This document shows, one piece after another, positions 7,982-16,266 of a stretch of DNA of 19,375 nt. The DNA is taken from the NCBI GenBank assembly GCA_002471665.1, contig DKQK01000025.1:199184-218558 (forward strand). The letters run 5' to 3'. A program made the position numbers and the translations under genes. The notes below the pieces were generated by a model, which had not been told where the DNA came from, searched no databases, and was given only the letters and a program-made list of their open reading frames with translations. How positions within the stretch are numbered: position 1 is the first letter of the stretch; each line of letters begins with the position of its first letter. The DNA is from Gammaproteobacteria bacterium UBA7310. GTDB taxonomy: Bacteria > Pseudomonadota > Gammaproteobacteria > Pseudomonadales > Ketobacteraceae.

Positions 7982-10636
7982 CTACTGATTCAACGCTTTG
8001 GTAACCACTTCGTATACATCCGGTGAGAGTGGCTCGGCTTTAATGCGTTTCAATTGCTGCTTGATCAAATCCGCCCGGACATTGTCATAATTCGCCCAAC
8101 GAGTCAGTATGGTGGCCATCCTCGATGCAACCTGGGGATTGAGTTTATTCAGGGTAATGATCTGATCCGCCAAAAAGCTGTAACCGGAACCATCCACCTT
8201 GTGAAAATTCACCGGGTTGTTATTGCAGAAGGCACCGATCAACGCACGAATCTTATTGGGATTGGTCATCTCAAAGGCCTCATGCTGCATCAGGGCCTTG
8301 ACGTTTTCCAGCGTGTCGTTTTGTGGCGAGCTGGCCTGCACCATAAACCACTGATCCACCACCAACGATTCCTGCTGCCATTGCCCGTAGAAATCAGCAA
8401 TCACCAGTGTTTTCTCCGCGCGGTCGGAATGGGCCAAGGCACGAAATGCGGCCAGTTGATCCGTCATGTTACTGGCCTGATGATATTGCTGCTGGCATAA
8501 ATTGGTTGCCTCGTCATCAGCCAACGACATCAGATAACCCAGGCAAACGTTACGCAGGCTGCGCCGGGCCACGGCGTTCACTTCATAATGATACTCTGTG
8601 TCCACCGGACAACGGCTGATGACCTGCTGCAATTCATTCTTCAGGCCCTGCGCCAGCATGCGCTTCAGCGCTTCCCGGGCGTGGTGAATGGCATCCACCT
8701 GCACCGGCTTGGGCAGGAGTTCGGCCAGAAATTGCTCGGTGGGCAACTCCAACATCTTGGCCACCATGGCCTGATCAAGGGATTCATCTGTCAGCAGGAT
8801 CCGAAAAGCATCCAACAGTTGCTGATCCACTGCCAGTTCACTGCCCTTGCCATAGGCTGCCATCAAATCTGTTAATACCAGTACGGTAAGGCGCTGCGCT
8901 GCATTCCAGCGATTGAAACCATCACTGTCATGGGACATTAAGAACGCCAGCTCACGACGGGACTGGTCAAAGGTCAGTTTCACCGGGGCAGAAAATCCGC
9001 ATAACAGGGATGCCACCGGTTGGTCATGGATTCCGGTAAACACGAAGGTCTGCTTTTCCTGTGTCAGTTTCAGCACCGGATTATCCTCATCGAGGCGGCT
9101 ACCATCGGCTAACTGCAATGGCAAATCCTTGCCATCCGCGCCCAGTAATCCAATGCCCACCGGTATCAACAAGGGGTGTTTATCCGGCTGACCGGGTGTG
9201 GGCGGAGTGTGTTGTTCCAGTGTTATTGAGAACTGCTGGTTGCCGGCATCGTATTCCGTGCTGGCCGTAAGATGGGGCGTACCCGCCTGGGAATACCAGA
9301 GCCGGAACTGCGTCAGGTCAACGCCGTTGGCATCTTCCATTGCCTGCACAAAATCATCACAGGTTACCGCCTGCCCGTCGTGACGTTCGAAATACAGGTC
9401 CGAGCCTTTGCGGAAGCCATCGCTGCCCAACAGGCGATGCATCATGCGCACCACTTCCGCGCCCTTTTCATACACCGTCATGGTGTAAAAATTGTTGATC
9501 TCGATGTAACTGTCAGGTCGGATCGGATGGGCCATGGGGCCGGAATCTTCTGCAAACTGCAGGGTCTTCAGCATGTTCACATCATCGATGCGATTTACCG
9601 TGGCAGACCCCATGTCAGCCGAGAACTGCTGATCGCGGAACACGGTAAAACCTTCTTTCAGACTCAGCTGAAACCAGTCGCGGCAGGTAACCCGATTACC
9701 GGACCAGTTGTGAAAGTATTCATGGGCAATCACGCTTTCCACTCGCTGAAACCCCATATCAGTGGTGGTTTTCGCACTGGCCAGGACACAGGATGTGTTG
9801 AAAATATTAAGCCCCTTATTCTCCATCGCCCCCATATTAAAGTGGGAAACGGCCACGATCATGTAAATATCAAGATCGTATTCCCGTCCGTACACTTGTT
9901 CGTCCCAGGCCATGGCACGCTTGAGGGAGTCCATGGCGTGCGCGCACTTATCCAGATCCTGCGGCTCCACAAAGAGCTGCAACGCCACTTCACGGCCACT
10001 GCAGGTAGTGAAGGAATCTTCCACCATGGATAAGTCACCGGCCACCAGTGCAAACAAGTAGCAAGGTTTCTTGAACGGATCTTCCCAGATAACATAGTGA
10101 CGCCCCTGCGCCAGATCACCCTGCTCAACCGGATTGCCATTGGACAGCAACACGGGATACGCCTGTTTATCCGCTTCTACCCGCGTGGTGAAACGTGCCA
10201 TCACATCCGGTCGATCCAGATAGTAGGTAATTTTGCGGAAGCCTTCCGCTTCACATTGGGTGCAGTACATCCCTTTGGACACATAGAGGCCTTCCAGGGA
10301 GGTATTGGCTTTGGGATTGATGCGCGTCATCGTCAACAGAGTGAAACGCTCCGGACACCCGGTAATACTGAGTGTTTCTTCTTCAATTTGATATCGTTCC
10401 CGCGCCAGGGTCTCGCCATCCAGTTGAATTGCGAGCAATTCGAGATCCGCACCCAACAGTTCCAGTGGCTGCGAGCGGGCATCCGGTACATCAGGATTGG
10501 CCCGCACCGCCATATGACTGACCACGTCCGTGTATTCATCATAAATGCGCACGTCCAGGTGAATGGTGTCGATCAGATAATTGGGGGGTTTGTAATCAGA
10601 TAGGCGAATGGTTTTGGGGGCGTTGTTTTCTTTCAT
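7982..10636 (-). CDS. pepN: Aminopeptidase N (M1 family zinc metallopeptidase)
   Basis: The 884-residue product matches bacterial PepN in length (E. coli about 870) and motifs. The exopeptidase motif GAMEN is at about 269-273. The zinc site HEYFH is at about 305-309, with the third ligand Glu at 328 in LKEG, giving HExxH-x18-E. The N-terminal beta domain begins with TIRLSDYKPPNYLI, typical of the family, and the helical C-terminal domain typical of PepN is present and ends KALNQ. It removes N-terminal residues from peptides in the cytoplasm. The ATG at 10636 is preferred over an upstream TTG at 10663 because it gives the family N-terminus, although the Shine-Dalgarno is weak. The gene is divergent from the 10751 gene. 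A clear terminator is not visible after the stop. Confidence 0.97.
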   Translation of the reverse strand: MKENNAPKTIRLSDYKPPNYLIDTIHLDVRIYDEYTDVVSHMAVRANPDVPDARSQPLELLGADLELLAIQLDGETLARERYQIEEETLSITGCPERFTLLTMTRINPKANTSLEGLYVSKGMYCTQCEAEGFRKITYYLDRPDVMARFTTRVEADKQAYPVLLSNGNPVEQGDLAQGRHYVIWEDPFKKPCYLFALVAGDLSMVEDSFTTCSGREVALQLFVEPQDLDKCAHAMDSLKRAMAWDEQVYGREYDLDIYMIVAVSHFNMGAMENKGLNIFNTSCVLASAKTTTDMGFQRVESVIAHEYFHNWSGNRVTCRDWFQLSLKEGFTVFRDQQFSADMGSATVNRIDDVNMLKTLQFAEDSGPMAHPIRPDSYIEINNFYTMTVYEKGAEVVRMMHRLLGSDGFRKGSDLYFERHDGQAVTCDDFVQAMEDANGVDLTQFRLWYSQAGTPHLTASTEYDAGNQQFSITLEQHTPPTPGQPDKHPLLIPVGIGLLGADGKDLPLQLADGSRLDEDNPVLKLTQEKQTFVFTGIHDQPVASLLCGFSAPVKLTFDQSRRELAFLMSHDSDGFNRWNAAQRLTVLVLTDLMAAYGKGSELAVDQQLLDAFRILLTDESLDQAMVAKMLELPTEQFLAELLPKPVQVDAIHHAREALKRMLAQGLKNELQQVISRCPVDTEYHYEVNAVARRSLRNVCLGYLMSLADDEATNLCQQQYHQASNMTDQLAAFRALAHSDRAEKTLVIADFYGQWQQESLVVDQWFMVQASSPQNDTLENVKALMQHEAFEMTNPNKIRALIGAFCNNNPVNFHKVDGSGYSFLADQIITLNKLNPQVASRMATILTRWANYDNVRADLIKQQLKRIKAEPLSPDVYEVVTKALNQ

Positions 10637-10657
10637 GATGACGGGACCCGAAGCTGA

Positions 10658-10680
10658 CAGCAACGGCCGTGCGGCCGCTG
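10658..10680. promoter_or_regulatory. GC-rich hairpin in the pepN leader
   Basis: CAGC (10658-10661) and GGCCG (10665-10669) pair with CGGCC (10672-10676) and GCTG (10677-10680), leaving a three-base AAC bulge. The structure ends 22 bases upstream of the pepN ATG, in the space shared with the divergent gene. It has no U-tract. It could be a leader structure or a protein site, but its role is unknown. Confidence 0.3.
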
Positions 10681-10750
10681 CTTGTGAAATGTTGGTTTGT
10701 TCTGCAGTATGTATGACTGCAATGAATTTAACAACTTAGCGGAGAATGGC

Positions 10751-11197
10751 ATGGCGCTTCCAGCACCACTGACAGCATTGATCAAAACTCATCAGCTTGC
10801 CAACGTATTATGCGTTGGTTATACGCCCGATGAAAGTGTCAGCCAAGCCAGTTCAATCACTCAGGTTTCCACAGACAATCTGATGGAAAATTCGTTCCTG
10901 AAACGGGTGGATCTGGTGGCACTGAGCCAGTCCGCCCTCGATCTGGACGATGCATCCCGCAATGCGGTCATTGCAAAATGCCGCGATCAACTGGCGCAAA
11001 AAGTCTTGCTGGAACTGACCCTGGATGACCGGGGTATGACTGAAACCGAATGCCTGGCACTGGGCTTTGTGCGTTGCGCCCTCACTGAACGGAACCGTTA
11101 CTATCTGTTCGACCTGAAAACCTACAAACCCGTGCCGGACTGGCTCAACCCCAAATTCTGGGCCAACCCCCAGAACTGGGATCGCTACCGCTGGTAG
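10751..11197 (+). CDS. Small conserved protein, probably DUF6231 family
   Basis: The 148-residue product starts MALPAPLTALIKTHQLANVL and has a strand-like segment NVLCVGYTP followed by RVDLVALSQSALDLD, resembling a degenerate Rossmann-type fold. Its C-terminus is rich in Trp, Asn and Pro (DWLNPKFWANPQNWDRYRW). I recall this Trp/Asn-rich ending from the DUF6231 proteins of pseudomonads, but could not check it. The start is decided by the Shine-Dalgarno: GGAG at 10741-10744 sits 6 bases before ATG 10751. A longer frame from 10697 lacks one and adds an unlikely leader. No signal peptide or membrane segment is seen, so the protein is probably cytoplasmic. Function is unknown. It is divergent from pepN and converges on yeaC. 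Confidence 0.75.
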   Translation: MALPAPLTALIKTHQLANVLCVGYTPDESVSQASSITQVSTDNLMENSFLKRVDLVALSQSALDLDDASRNAVIAKCRDQLAQKVLLELTLDDRGMTETECLALGFVRCALTERNRYYLFDLKTYKPVPDWLNPKFWANPQNWDRYRW

Positions 11198-11247
11198 CCC
11201 GGCGTCATGGCGCGACCGAAGGCAGCCATCAGGACAGCATTATGCTG

Positions 11248-11511
11248 CTATTGGAGAAACTTAACGGGTTGCTCGGGCGGGGCTGAATCATCGCACATCT
11301 CCCCCTCATCTTTGCTACCGCGGTCGATGTACCCTACCCGCTCCTGGACGGCCAGATTCTTTTCGCCATAGGCGATGATGGCCTGCATCACATGTTCTTT
11401 CTGCTCGGGCGTCAGGCGGTTGCCGTCTGCCCACTTGCCGAGTTCCAGGGCCCGTAGCAGGGATTGATAGGTTTCAGGGGTGATCGAGTCAATCAGCGCA
11501 TCGAAGTTCAT
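11248..11511 (-). CDS. yeaC: YeaC family (DUF1315) protein
   Basis: The 87-residue protein begins MNFDALIDSITPETYQSLLR and continues with LELGKWADGNRLTPEQKEHV. These are the hallmark segments of the DUF1315/YeaC family (the E. coli protein has the matching ELGKWPDG and LTAEQKE). The C-terminal third is acidic and variable. ATG at 11511 is chosen because it gives the family N-terminus, although a GTG one codon upstream is possible; GGA about 6 bases before that GTG is the only Shine-Dalgarno-like element. It is last in a same-strand run after the EAL gene, with 73 bases between them. Function is unknown in all members I know of. Confidence 0.88.
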   Translation of the reverse strand: MNFDALIDSITPETYQSLLRALELGKWADGNRLTPEQKEHVMQAIIAYGEKNLAVQERVGYIDRGSKDEGEMCDDSAPPEQPVKFLQ

Positions 11512-11584
11512 CACTACAAATCCATCACTGTCTGCAATCTGTTAATCAAAAGGAGGCCTATTGTAACACAGCCAATGACCGGAA

Positions 11585-13291
11585 TTAGTGCTGCAACGCC
11601 ACCGTCAAGGGTGCCGGCGCACCCAACGCAATCCCTTGATATTCAATGGGAAGTGAATTACCCAGGGTTTCCAGCTGGCCGTCTGTTTCGATGTTCTTCA
11701 CAATCACCCGCATTCCCAGCCCCGTGGCAAACCGGGCAATCCCGTCGATAAAGGCAGACTCCCGGCTTTCCCAAGCCAGGCGCTCGGTAAATACAGACGA
11801 CAACTTGATGGTATCCACCGGCAGGCGCTGCAGGTACATCAACGAATAACGGCTTAAGCCATAGTCGTCAATGCAGACCCGCAAACCCCGTTGCTTCAGC
11901 GTATTGATCAGGATCAGGGCCTGATCAAAATCATGGGTAATGGTGCTTTCCCGCACCTCGAATTCCAGCTGTCCCAGCAGCCGGCTGTCATCCGCAGACA
12001 GGGCGTTCAGGGCATTCATCAAGGCCGGTGAATAAAACTGTGCCGAACTCAGATTGATGGACACCACCAACTGAGCGCCATGCTCGTCGCGCAACTCCCG
12101 CAATGCGGACAAAGAATGACGCAACATCAAACTGGTTAACAAATCCAGCAGGCCGGCCTTCTCACACATGTTCACAAACTCGGCCGGTGCCACCATCCCC
12201 ATCTCCGGATCCATCCAGCGCGCCAGCGCCTCATAGCCGGTGACCCGGTCCCGCTGCGGGGAAAAAACAGGTTGCACGAACACTTCCAAGGCATCGGTTT
12301 CGAAAGCCTCGCTGAGACGGGACACCACATCCAAGGAAGATTTCAGCTCGCTCTCTTCGGTCATCATGGTATCCAGTTCCGGTGTAGCCTGACGGTCCAC
12401 TTTCTGCAGAAGTTCCGTGGTAATCAGGTTGGTTTTGGCCATCAGGTTATAGCAGTATTCCAGCGAGCTCAGAATCGCGTTGACCTGCACCGCCATGTCA
12501 GCAATCTCATCCCGCCCCTCGGTGGTGACACGCCCGCTGAAGTTGCCGGATTTCATGATGTGACGGGATTGCGAGAGCAGCACCTTGAGCCGCTTCCAAA
12601 TTGGTCGGTAATACAGCGACCACACCAGCACACCGCACACCGTTGCACTCACCAGAATGGACAGCCACCAAATGTAGGGGGTGGAGGACAGGGTTTGCAA
12701 CGGGCTCACCGACACATAAACCGGTTTACCCACCAGCGAAGGCAACATAACGGTTGCCGCGCCCAGACTGCCACCGGCATCGTTCATGGAAGTTGCGCTC
12801 AACCCCAACTGATAATCCAGCTCGTCAGACAGGCGCAACAACCAGTCATCCAGAAACACCGCTGCCACCGAGCGCACACTGCCCTGCTCCTGAATCACCA
12901 TCAACATGACCTTATCCCGCCAGTAGGTAACACCGGCATCAGCCTGGCGGGGTACTTTCAGAAAGCCGATGATACTGGTCAGCAGGCTATCGACGTGCTC
13001 TTCCGGGCTCAGCGTGGTTTTGAATTGCAACAGATCCTGCTGGTCAAACACCAGGCGAACATCCACATCTGCGGGTAAGGTGCTGAACTCGATACCGGGG
13101 TTCTCTGCCAGCCATTGAAGGTGATTCTGTAAATCCGCGAGAATAACATCGAAGTTACGCTTCACCAGACGGGCTTCTTTGTCGGCGGGCGTCTGGGTCG
13201 CCAGATTATGTACCCAGGCACTGATCAGTACGCTGGCCAGCGTCATGAGAATCCAGAGTATGAATGCGGAAGTTTTCCCCTTCAGCTGCAT
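11585..13291 (-). CDS. HAMP-EAL membrane protein with a degenerate EAL active site
   Basis: The 568-residue protein has TM1 at about 9-27, a periplasmic region of about 175 residues without a recognised sensor fold, and TM2 at about 206-226. A HAMP domain follows at about 228-285 (GRDEIADMAVQVNAILSSL), then a short helix and an EAL domain at about 325-565. There is no GGDEF domain. Kept EAL residues are E354 (in EAL), N413, E445, E448, D475, D476, K496 and Q552. Altered positions are the loop-6 motif DDYGLSRYS instead of DDFGTGYSS, KLS instead of KID (S498), and VKNIET instead of AEGVET, which puts Lys at 532 where the catalytic base Glu normally sits. The domain is therefore probably a non-catalytic c-di-GMP receptor (LapD/FimX-like in principle) or has lost binding. 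AGG 6 bases before the ATG supports the start. Confidence 0.88.
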   Translation of the reverse strand: MQLKGKTSAFILWILMTLASVLISAWVHNLATQTPADKEARLVKRNFDVILADLQNHLQWLAENPGIEFSTLPADVDVRLVFDQQDLLQFKTTLSPEEHVDSLLTSIIGFLKVPRQADAGVTYWRDKVMLMVIQEQGSVRSVAAVFLDDWLLRLSDELDYQLGLSATSMNDAGGSLGAATVMLPSLVGKPVYVSVSPLQTLSSTPYIWWLSILVSATVCGVLVWSLYYRPIWKRLKVLLSQSRHIMKSGNFSGRVTTEGRDEIADMAVQVNAILSSLEYCYNLMAKTNLITTELLQKVDRQATPELDTMMTEESELKSSLDVVSRLSEAFETDALEVFVQPVFSPQRDRVTGYEALARWMDPEMGMVAPAEFVNMCEKAGLLDLLTSLMLRHSLSALRELRDEHGAQLVVSINLSSAQFYSPALMNALNALSADDSRLLGQLEFEVRESTITHDFDQALILINTLKQRGLRVCIDDYGLSRYSLMYLQRLPVDTIKLSSVFTERLAWESRESAFIDGIARFATGLGMRVIVKNIETDGQLETLGNSLPIEYQGIALGAPAPLTVALQH

Positions 13292-13348
13292 AAGAGACCT
13301 GTAGAATTATCGTGGTAGGCAATCGCCCCTAATTGTAGTAGATAACCA

Positions 13349-14314
13349 CTAACCCGCACTGTTCACCCACATAAAAGCATCGTTTTTCAAATCGGTTTCC
13401 GCCCCCATCCGGTAGGCAACCAATAAACCATTCTTTACCGCACTGTAATCCAGACAGGCCAGGTTACTGCGCAAGATGTGGGGTTGCCCTTTACACCAGT
13501 AATGACCGACAAAGAGCGGCTTTTGATCCGCGCCGTACCTCAGCAGGCGACTGTGTTCCTGTTCTGTCAGAGGTTGATCCGCCAGATCATCCGGCAGACC
13601 GTCCGGTTGAAACACCACATCACCATAGGTTTTGGGGGCCTGACTCCAGAACTTGGTACGAAACCGACTGCGTCTGACACCATCGGATCCCAACAGCGTC
13701 TGCCCATTGGGCAATTCCATTTCCATGCCTTTAAGCAAACGCTCTACGATCCGGTTGGGTTCTGTGGCCGGCAACATACTCTGTGCCAGAAACGCCTGAT
13801 CCTGCAACACTCGCCCATCATGCACCTGCGACGCTTGTGCGATACGCCTTGGATCCCAACAGGCATGCACCACCCGAAAGTATTTGAATTCCAGAAAAAT
13901 CGGACACTGACGCAACCAGTGAATCAGGTCTTTCCATTCCTGTAAGTGAAAACGGTAATCTTCCAGACTAGTTTTCAAATGACCGCCAAGCCGCCGGTAC
14001 AAGCGCTGCAGACGTGGAGTCACCGGCTCATGGCATAACGAGGAATAGGCCACTGCATTAAACTCATGATTGCCCAGCACCATATAGGCCTGATTCGCAT
14101 CCACCATATGACGCACCAGCCGCATCGCCTGCCGAATACCCGGCCCCCGATCAATTATGTCACCCACAAACACCGCCTTGCGCCGCGGATGATGCCACAC
14201 ATCCTGGTGTTGGGAATAACCCAGGGCCTGCAACAACCGGATCAGTGCATGGGCACAACCATGCACATCGCCAATCACATCATAGCCTTCAAGGGCGGGA
14301 TCATCCGGAATCAA
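13349..14314 (-). CDS. Calcineurin-like metallophosphatase (PPP/PrpA-like)
   Basis: The 321-residue protein carries the full set of metallophosphoesterase motifs: GDVHG (15-19), GDIIDRGPG (51-59), GNHEF (81-85), HACWD (150-154) and a late GHYW (270-273) supplying metal ligands. The GDIIDRG and GNHE pattern points to the serine/threonine phosphatase or diadenosine-tetraphosphatase-like branch. The substrate is not deducible. The start is a TTG at 14314-14312 that overlaps the nadK stop in TTGA. No in-frame ATG exists before the first motif, and GAGG lies 4 bases upstream, inside nadK. Translation is thus probably coupled to nadK and modest in level. There is no signal peptide, so it is cytoplasmic. 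The EAL gene follows after 57 bases. Confidence 0.9.
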   Translation of the reverse strand: MIPDDPALEGYDVIGDVHGCAHALIRLLQALGYSQHQDVWHHPRRKAVFVGDIIDRGPGIRQAMRLVRHMVDANQAYMVLGNHEFNAVAYSSLCHEPVTPRLQRLYRRLGGHLKTSLEDYRFHLQEWKDLIHWLRQCPIFLEFKYFRVVHACWDPRRIAQASQVHDGRVLQDQAFLAQSMLPATEPNRIVERLLKGMEMELPNGQTLLGSDGVRRSRFRTKFWSQAPKTYGDVVFQPDGLPDDLADQPLTEQEHSRLLRYGADQKPLFVGHYWCKGQPHILRSNLACLDYSAVKNGLLVAYRMGAETDLKNDAFMWVNSAG

Positions 14315-15198
14315 AGCACCTCACTCCAGCCCAACTTGGAACGGCAGGCTTCATAAAAACTATGGGTTTTTGGATGCAACAGTTTCAGGGGATGGGAGCG
14401 CTTACGGATGTACAACCAATCTTCCGGCTCCACCATCAACCCACCCTGACCATCACAATTTAACAACGGCTTGAAATCGTTGGTGGGTGAAACAAATATT
14501 TTTATCTCACTATTGCCGTCAATAACAATCGGACGACTACTGAGGGTATGCGGAAACATCGGCACCAGGACAATCGCATCCAGCCGGGGATGCATAATGG
14601 GGCCGCCACCGGACAGCGCATACGCCGTGGAGCCGGTGGGAGTGGACATAATCAGGCCGTCTGAGCGCTGGCGATAAACGAAATCACCATCGACATATAA
14701 CTCGAATTCCAGCATCTTCACTGAATTACCGGAATGGAACACAACATCATTGAGGGCCGAATTCTCCCCCATCATTTTGCCATCGCGGCGGATCTGCGCC
14801 TCCAGCAAAAAACGATGTTCCACCGTATACTCTCCCTGCAGGACCTCATCCATGCGCGCTTCGATTTCAGTTGGGTGAATATCCGTGAGAAACCCCAACC
14901 GCCCCCGGTTAACACCCAGTAAAGGCACCTTGTGTCGGGCCAGATCCCGTGCCGCCCCCAACAGGCAACCATCGCCTCCCACCACAATTACCAGATCACA
15001 GGTTTCGCCCAGGATTTTTCGATTGGCACGCTGATGGGCGCCGGCAGCAATATTGCTGGAGGTGGCGTCGTCCAGAATCACATTGATGTTGCGGCTATCG
15101 AGATAGGCAAGCAACGACATCAGTGTTTCCTCTACCTGAGGATTCACACCTGGCCGACCAATCAAGCCAACCGTTCGAAAGGGTTCGTTTTTCTGCAT
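14311..15198 (-). CDS. nadK: NAD kinase
   Basis: The 295-residue product has the usual length for proteobacterial NAD(+)/ATP kinases. It shows the signature GGDG at 74-77, with catalytic Asp 76, followed by CLLGAAR, then GVNRGRLGFLTD (95-106), the ND pair of LNDVVFH (149-155), and the nicotinamide/NADP-site segment DGLIMSTPTGSTAYALSGGG (180-199). It phosphorylates NAD to NADP in the cytoplasm and is normally essential as the main NADP source. It starts 30 bases after the PLP-enzyme gene and its stop overlaps the metallophosphatase start, so it is in the middle of an operon. Its own Shine-Dalgarno is weak (GAG about 8 bases upstream). Confidence 0.97.
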   Translation of the reverse strand: MQKNEPFRTVGLIGRPGVNPQVEETLMSLLAYLDSRNINVILDDATSSNIAAGAHQRANRKILGETCDLVIVVGGDGCLLGAARDLARHKVPLLGVNRGRLGFLTDIHPTEIEARMDEVLQGEYTVEHRFLLEAQIRRDGKMMGENSALNDVVFHSGNSVKMLEFELYVDGDFVYRQRSDGLIMSTPTGSTAYALSGGGPIMHPRLDAIVLVPMFPHTLSSRPIVIDGNSEIKIFVSPTNDFKPLLNCDGQGGLMVEPEDWLYIRKRSHPLKLLHPKTHSFYEACRSKLGWSEVL

Positions 15199-15228
15199 GC
15201 CACTACTCGCTGGGAATAAAAAATTAAG

Positions 15229-16197
15229 TCAGTGTGTGATGGGAAAGCCGCGCCGCCCCTGCAACCCGCCACTGTGTACAAACAAAACACGACTGCCACA
15301 GGGTATCATTGATTCGCTTATCAAGTCCTGTAAAGCCATCATTGCCTTACCGGTATAGATCGGGTCCAGCAACAAGCCTGTATTGTCTCCAAATCCGCGG
15401 ATAAAACTCAACAGGTCCGGCGTCACTTTGCCGAAGCCACCAAAATGATGAGCCTGATCCAGGTACCAGCCGCCGGCGGGGAGCCCCCGCATTCGCCGGG
15501 CCATGTCCTGCTCCACCCAGGCACCTTTCAACGCCGAGACACCCACCAGTTTAACGGAATCCGGCAACGCCTGGCGCAAGCCGGCAAATGTGCAGCCGGT
15601 ACCCACTGCCACCACAACATGGCTGTATTCACCGGCAACGGCATGGGCTTGCAGCAACATCGAAGCCGCGCCCAGCTGGCCCAGCTGGTTATCACCGCCT
15701 TCCGGGATCACCCAACGCAGATCGGCAGCCAGTTGCCGGGGCGCTTCGCGGTAATACCGAAACTGCTGCCGGCTGACAAATTCCAATTCCATACCCAGCG
15801 CCTGTGCTTCAGCCAGCATGGGATTGGCCGCTGTATCCAGCTCGTTGCCACGGACAATGCCGCAGGTTTTGAAACCCAGCAAACCACCCACATAGGCCAG
15901 GGCATGCAGGTGATTGGACCAGGCACCACCAAAAGACAACAGCTCACGACAACCATCACGCTGTGCCTGCAGCAGATTATATTTGAGTTTGAACCACTTG
16001 TTACCGGATACCACCGGATGCAGTTGGTCTGCACGCAACACATCCACCTGCACAGAGCAAGCTTCAAACAGCGCATAAGACAGGGTATCAATGTCCAGTG
16101 TTGCCAGTAATCCACTTGCCTGTAAACGGGGGTCAGCCGCCAGCGCCGTTTCAAAGCAGGCAATCTGTTGGCTCAAAGGGGTATCTGGGATGGGCAT
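15229..16197 (-). CDS. PLP-dependent enzyme of the ACC deaminase/D-cysteine desulfhydrase family
   Basis: The 322-residue product is a fold-type II PLP enzyme. Lys67 in SGNKWFKLKYN is the expected Schiff-base lysine, FGGAWSNHLHALAY (about 89-102) is the family GG-x2-SNH segment, and GTGCTFAG (199-206) is the phosphate-binding loop. PIYTGKAM and FVHSGGLQG close the C-terminal part. These features place it with 1-aminocyclopropane-1-carboxylate deaminase and D-cysteine desulfhydrase proteins (COG2515). True ACC deaminase activity cannot be told from sequence by eye, and a desulfhydrase or D-amino acid role is at least as likely. The gene follows an extended -10 promoter and leads into nadK after 30 bases. 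Confidence 0.88.
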   Translation of the reverse strand: MPIPDTPLSQQIACFETALAADPRLQASGLLATLDIDTLSYALFEACSVQVDVLRADQLHPVVSGNKWFKLKYNLLQAQRDGCRELLSFGGAWSNHLHALAYVGGLLGFKTCGIVRGNELDTAANPMLAEAQALGMELEFVSRQQFRYYREAPRQLAADLRWVIPEGGDNQLGQLGAASMLLQAHAVAGEYSHVVVAVGTGCTFAGLRQALPDSVKLVGVSALKGAWVEQDMARRMRGLPAGGWYLDQAHHFGGFGKVTPDLLSFIRGFGDNTGLLLDPIYTGKAMMALQDLISESMIPCGSRVLFVHSGGLQGRRGFPITH

Positions 16198-16235
16198 GAA
16201 TTTCGGGGGTGACGGATCAGCAGCATGGGTCCGCC

Positions 16236-16244
16236 ATTATAACA
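16236..16244 (-). promoter_or_regulatory. Extended -10 promoter for the PLP enzyme-nadK operon
   Basis: On the minus strand TGTTATAAT reads from 16244 to 16236, a perfect extended -10 (TG-n-TATAAT). It is 39 bases upstream of the ATG at 16197 and would give a start near 16229. No good -35 is visible, as expected for extended -10 promoters. A 5-base stem CTGCC/GGCAG (16247-16261) lies just upstream, next to the stop of the preceding gene, and could weakly end that transcript. Confidence 0.6.
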
Positions 16245-16266
16245 GACTGCCACAACGGCAGACAGA

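Noticed and set aside
9272..10033. 253-residue plus-strand frame inside pepN
   Set aside because: Antisense of the pepN zinc-site region, with no ribosome binding site or recognisable domain; pepN is unambiguous.
11235..11247. CAGCAT/ATGCTG palindrome between the convergent DUF6231-like and yeaC genes as a terminator
   Set aside because: The stem folds to four or five pairs once a loop is allowed and no T-run follows on either strand.
11547..11553. Strong SD-like AAGGAGG on the plus strand between yeaC and the EAL gene
   Set aside because: No plus-strand start codon with a meaningful frame follows at a suitable distance.
12272..13078. 268-residue plus-strand frame opposite the EAL gene
   Set aside because: His/Gln/Arg-rich shadow frame, while the minus strand has clear TM, HAMP and EAL signatures.
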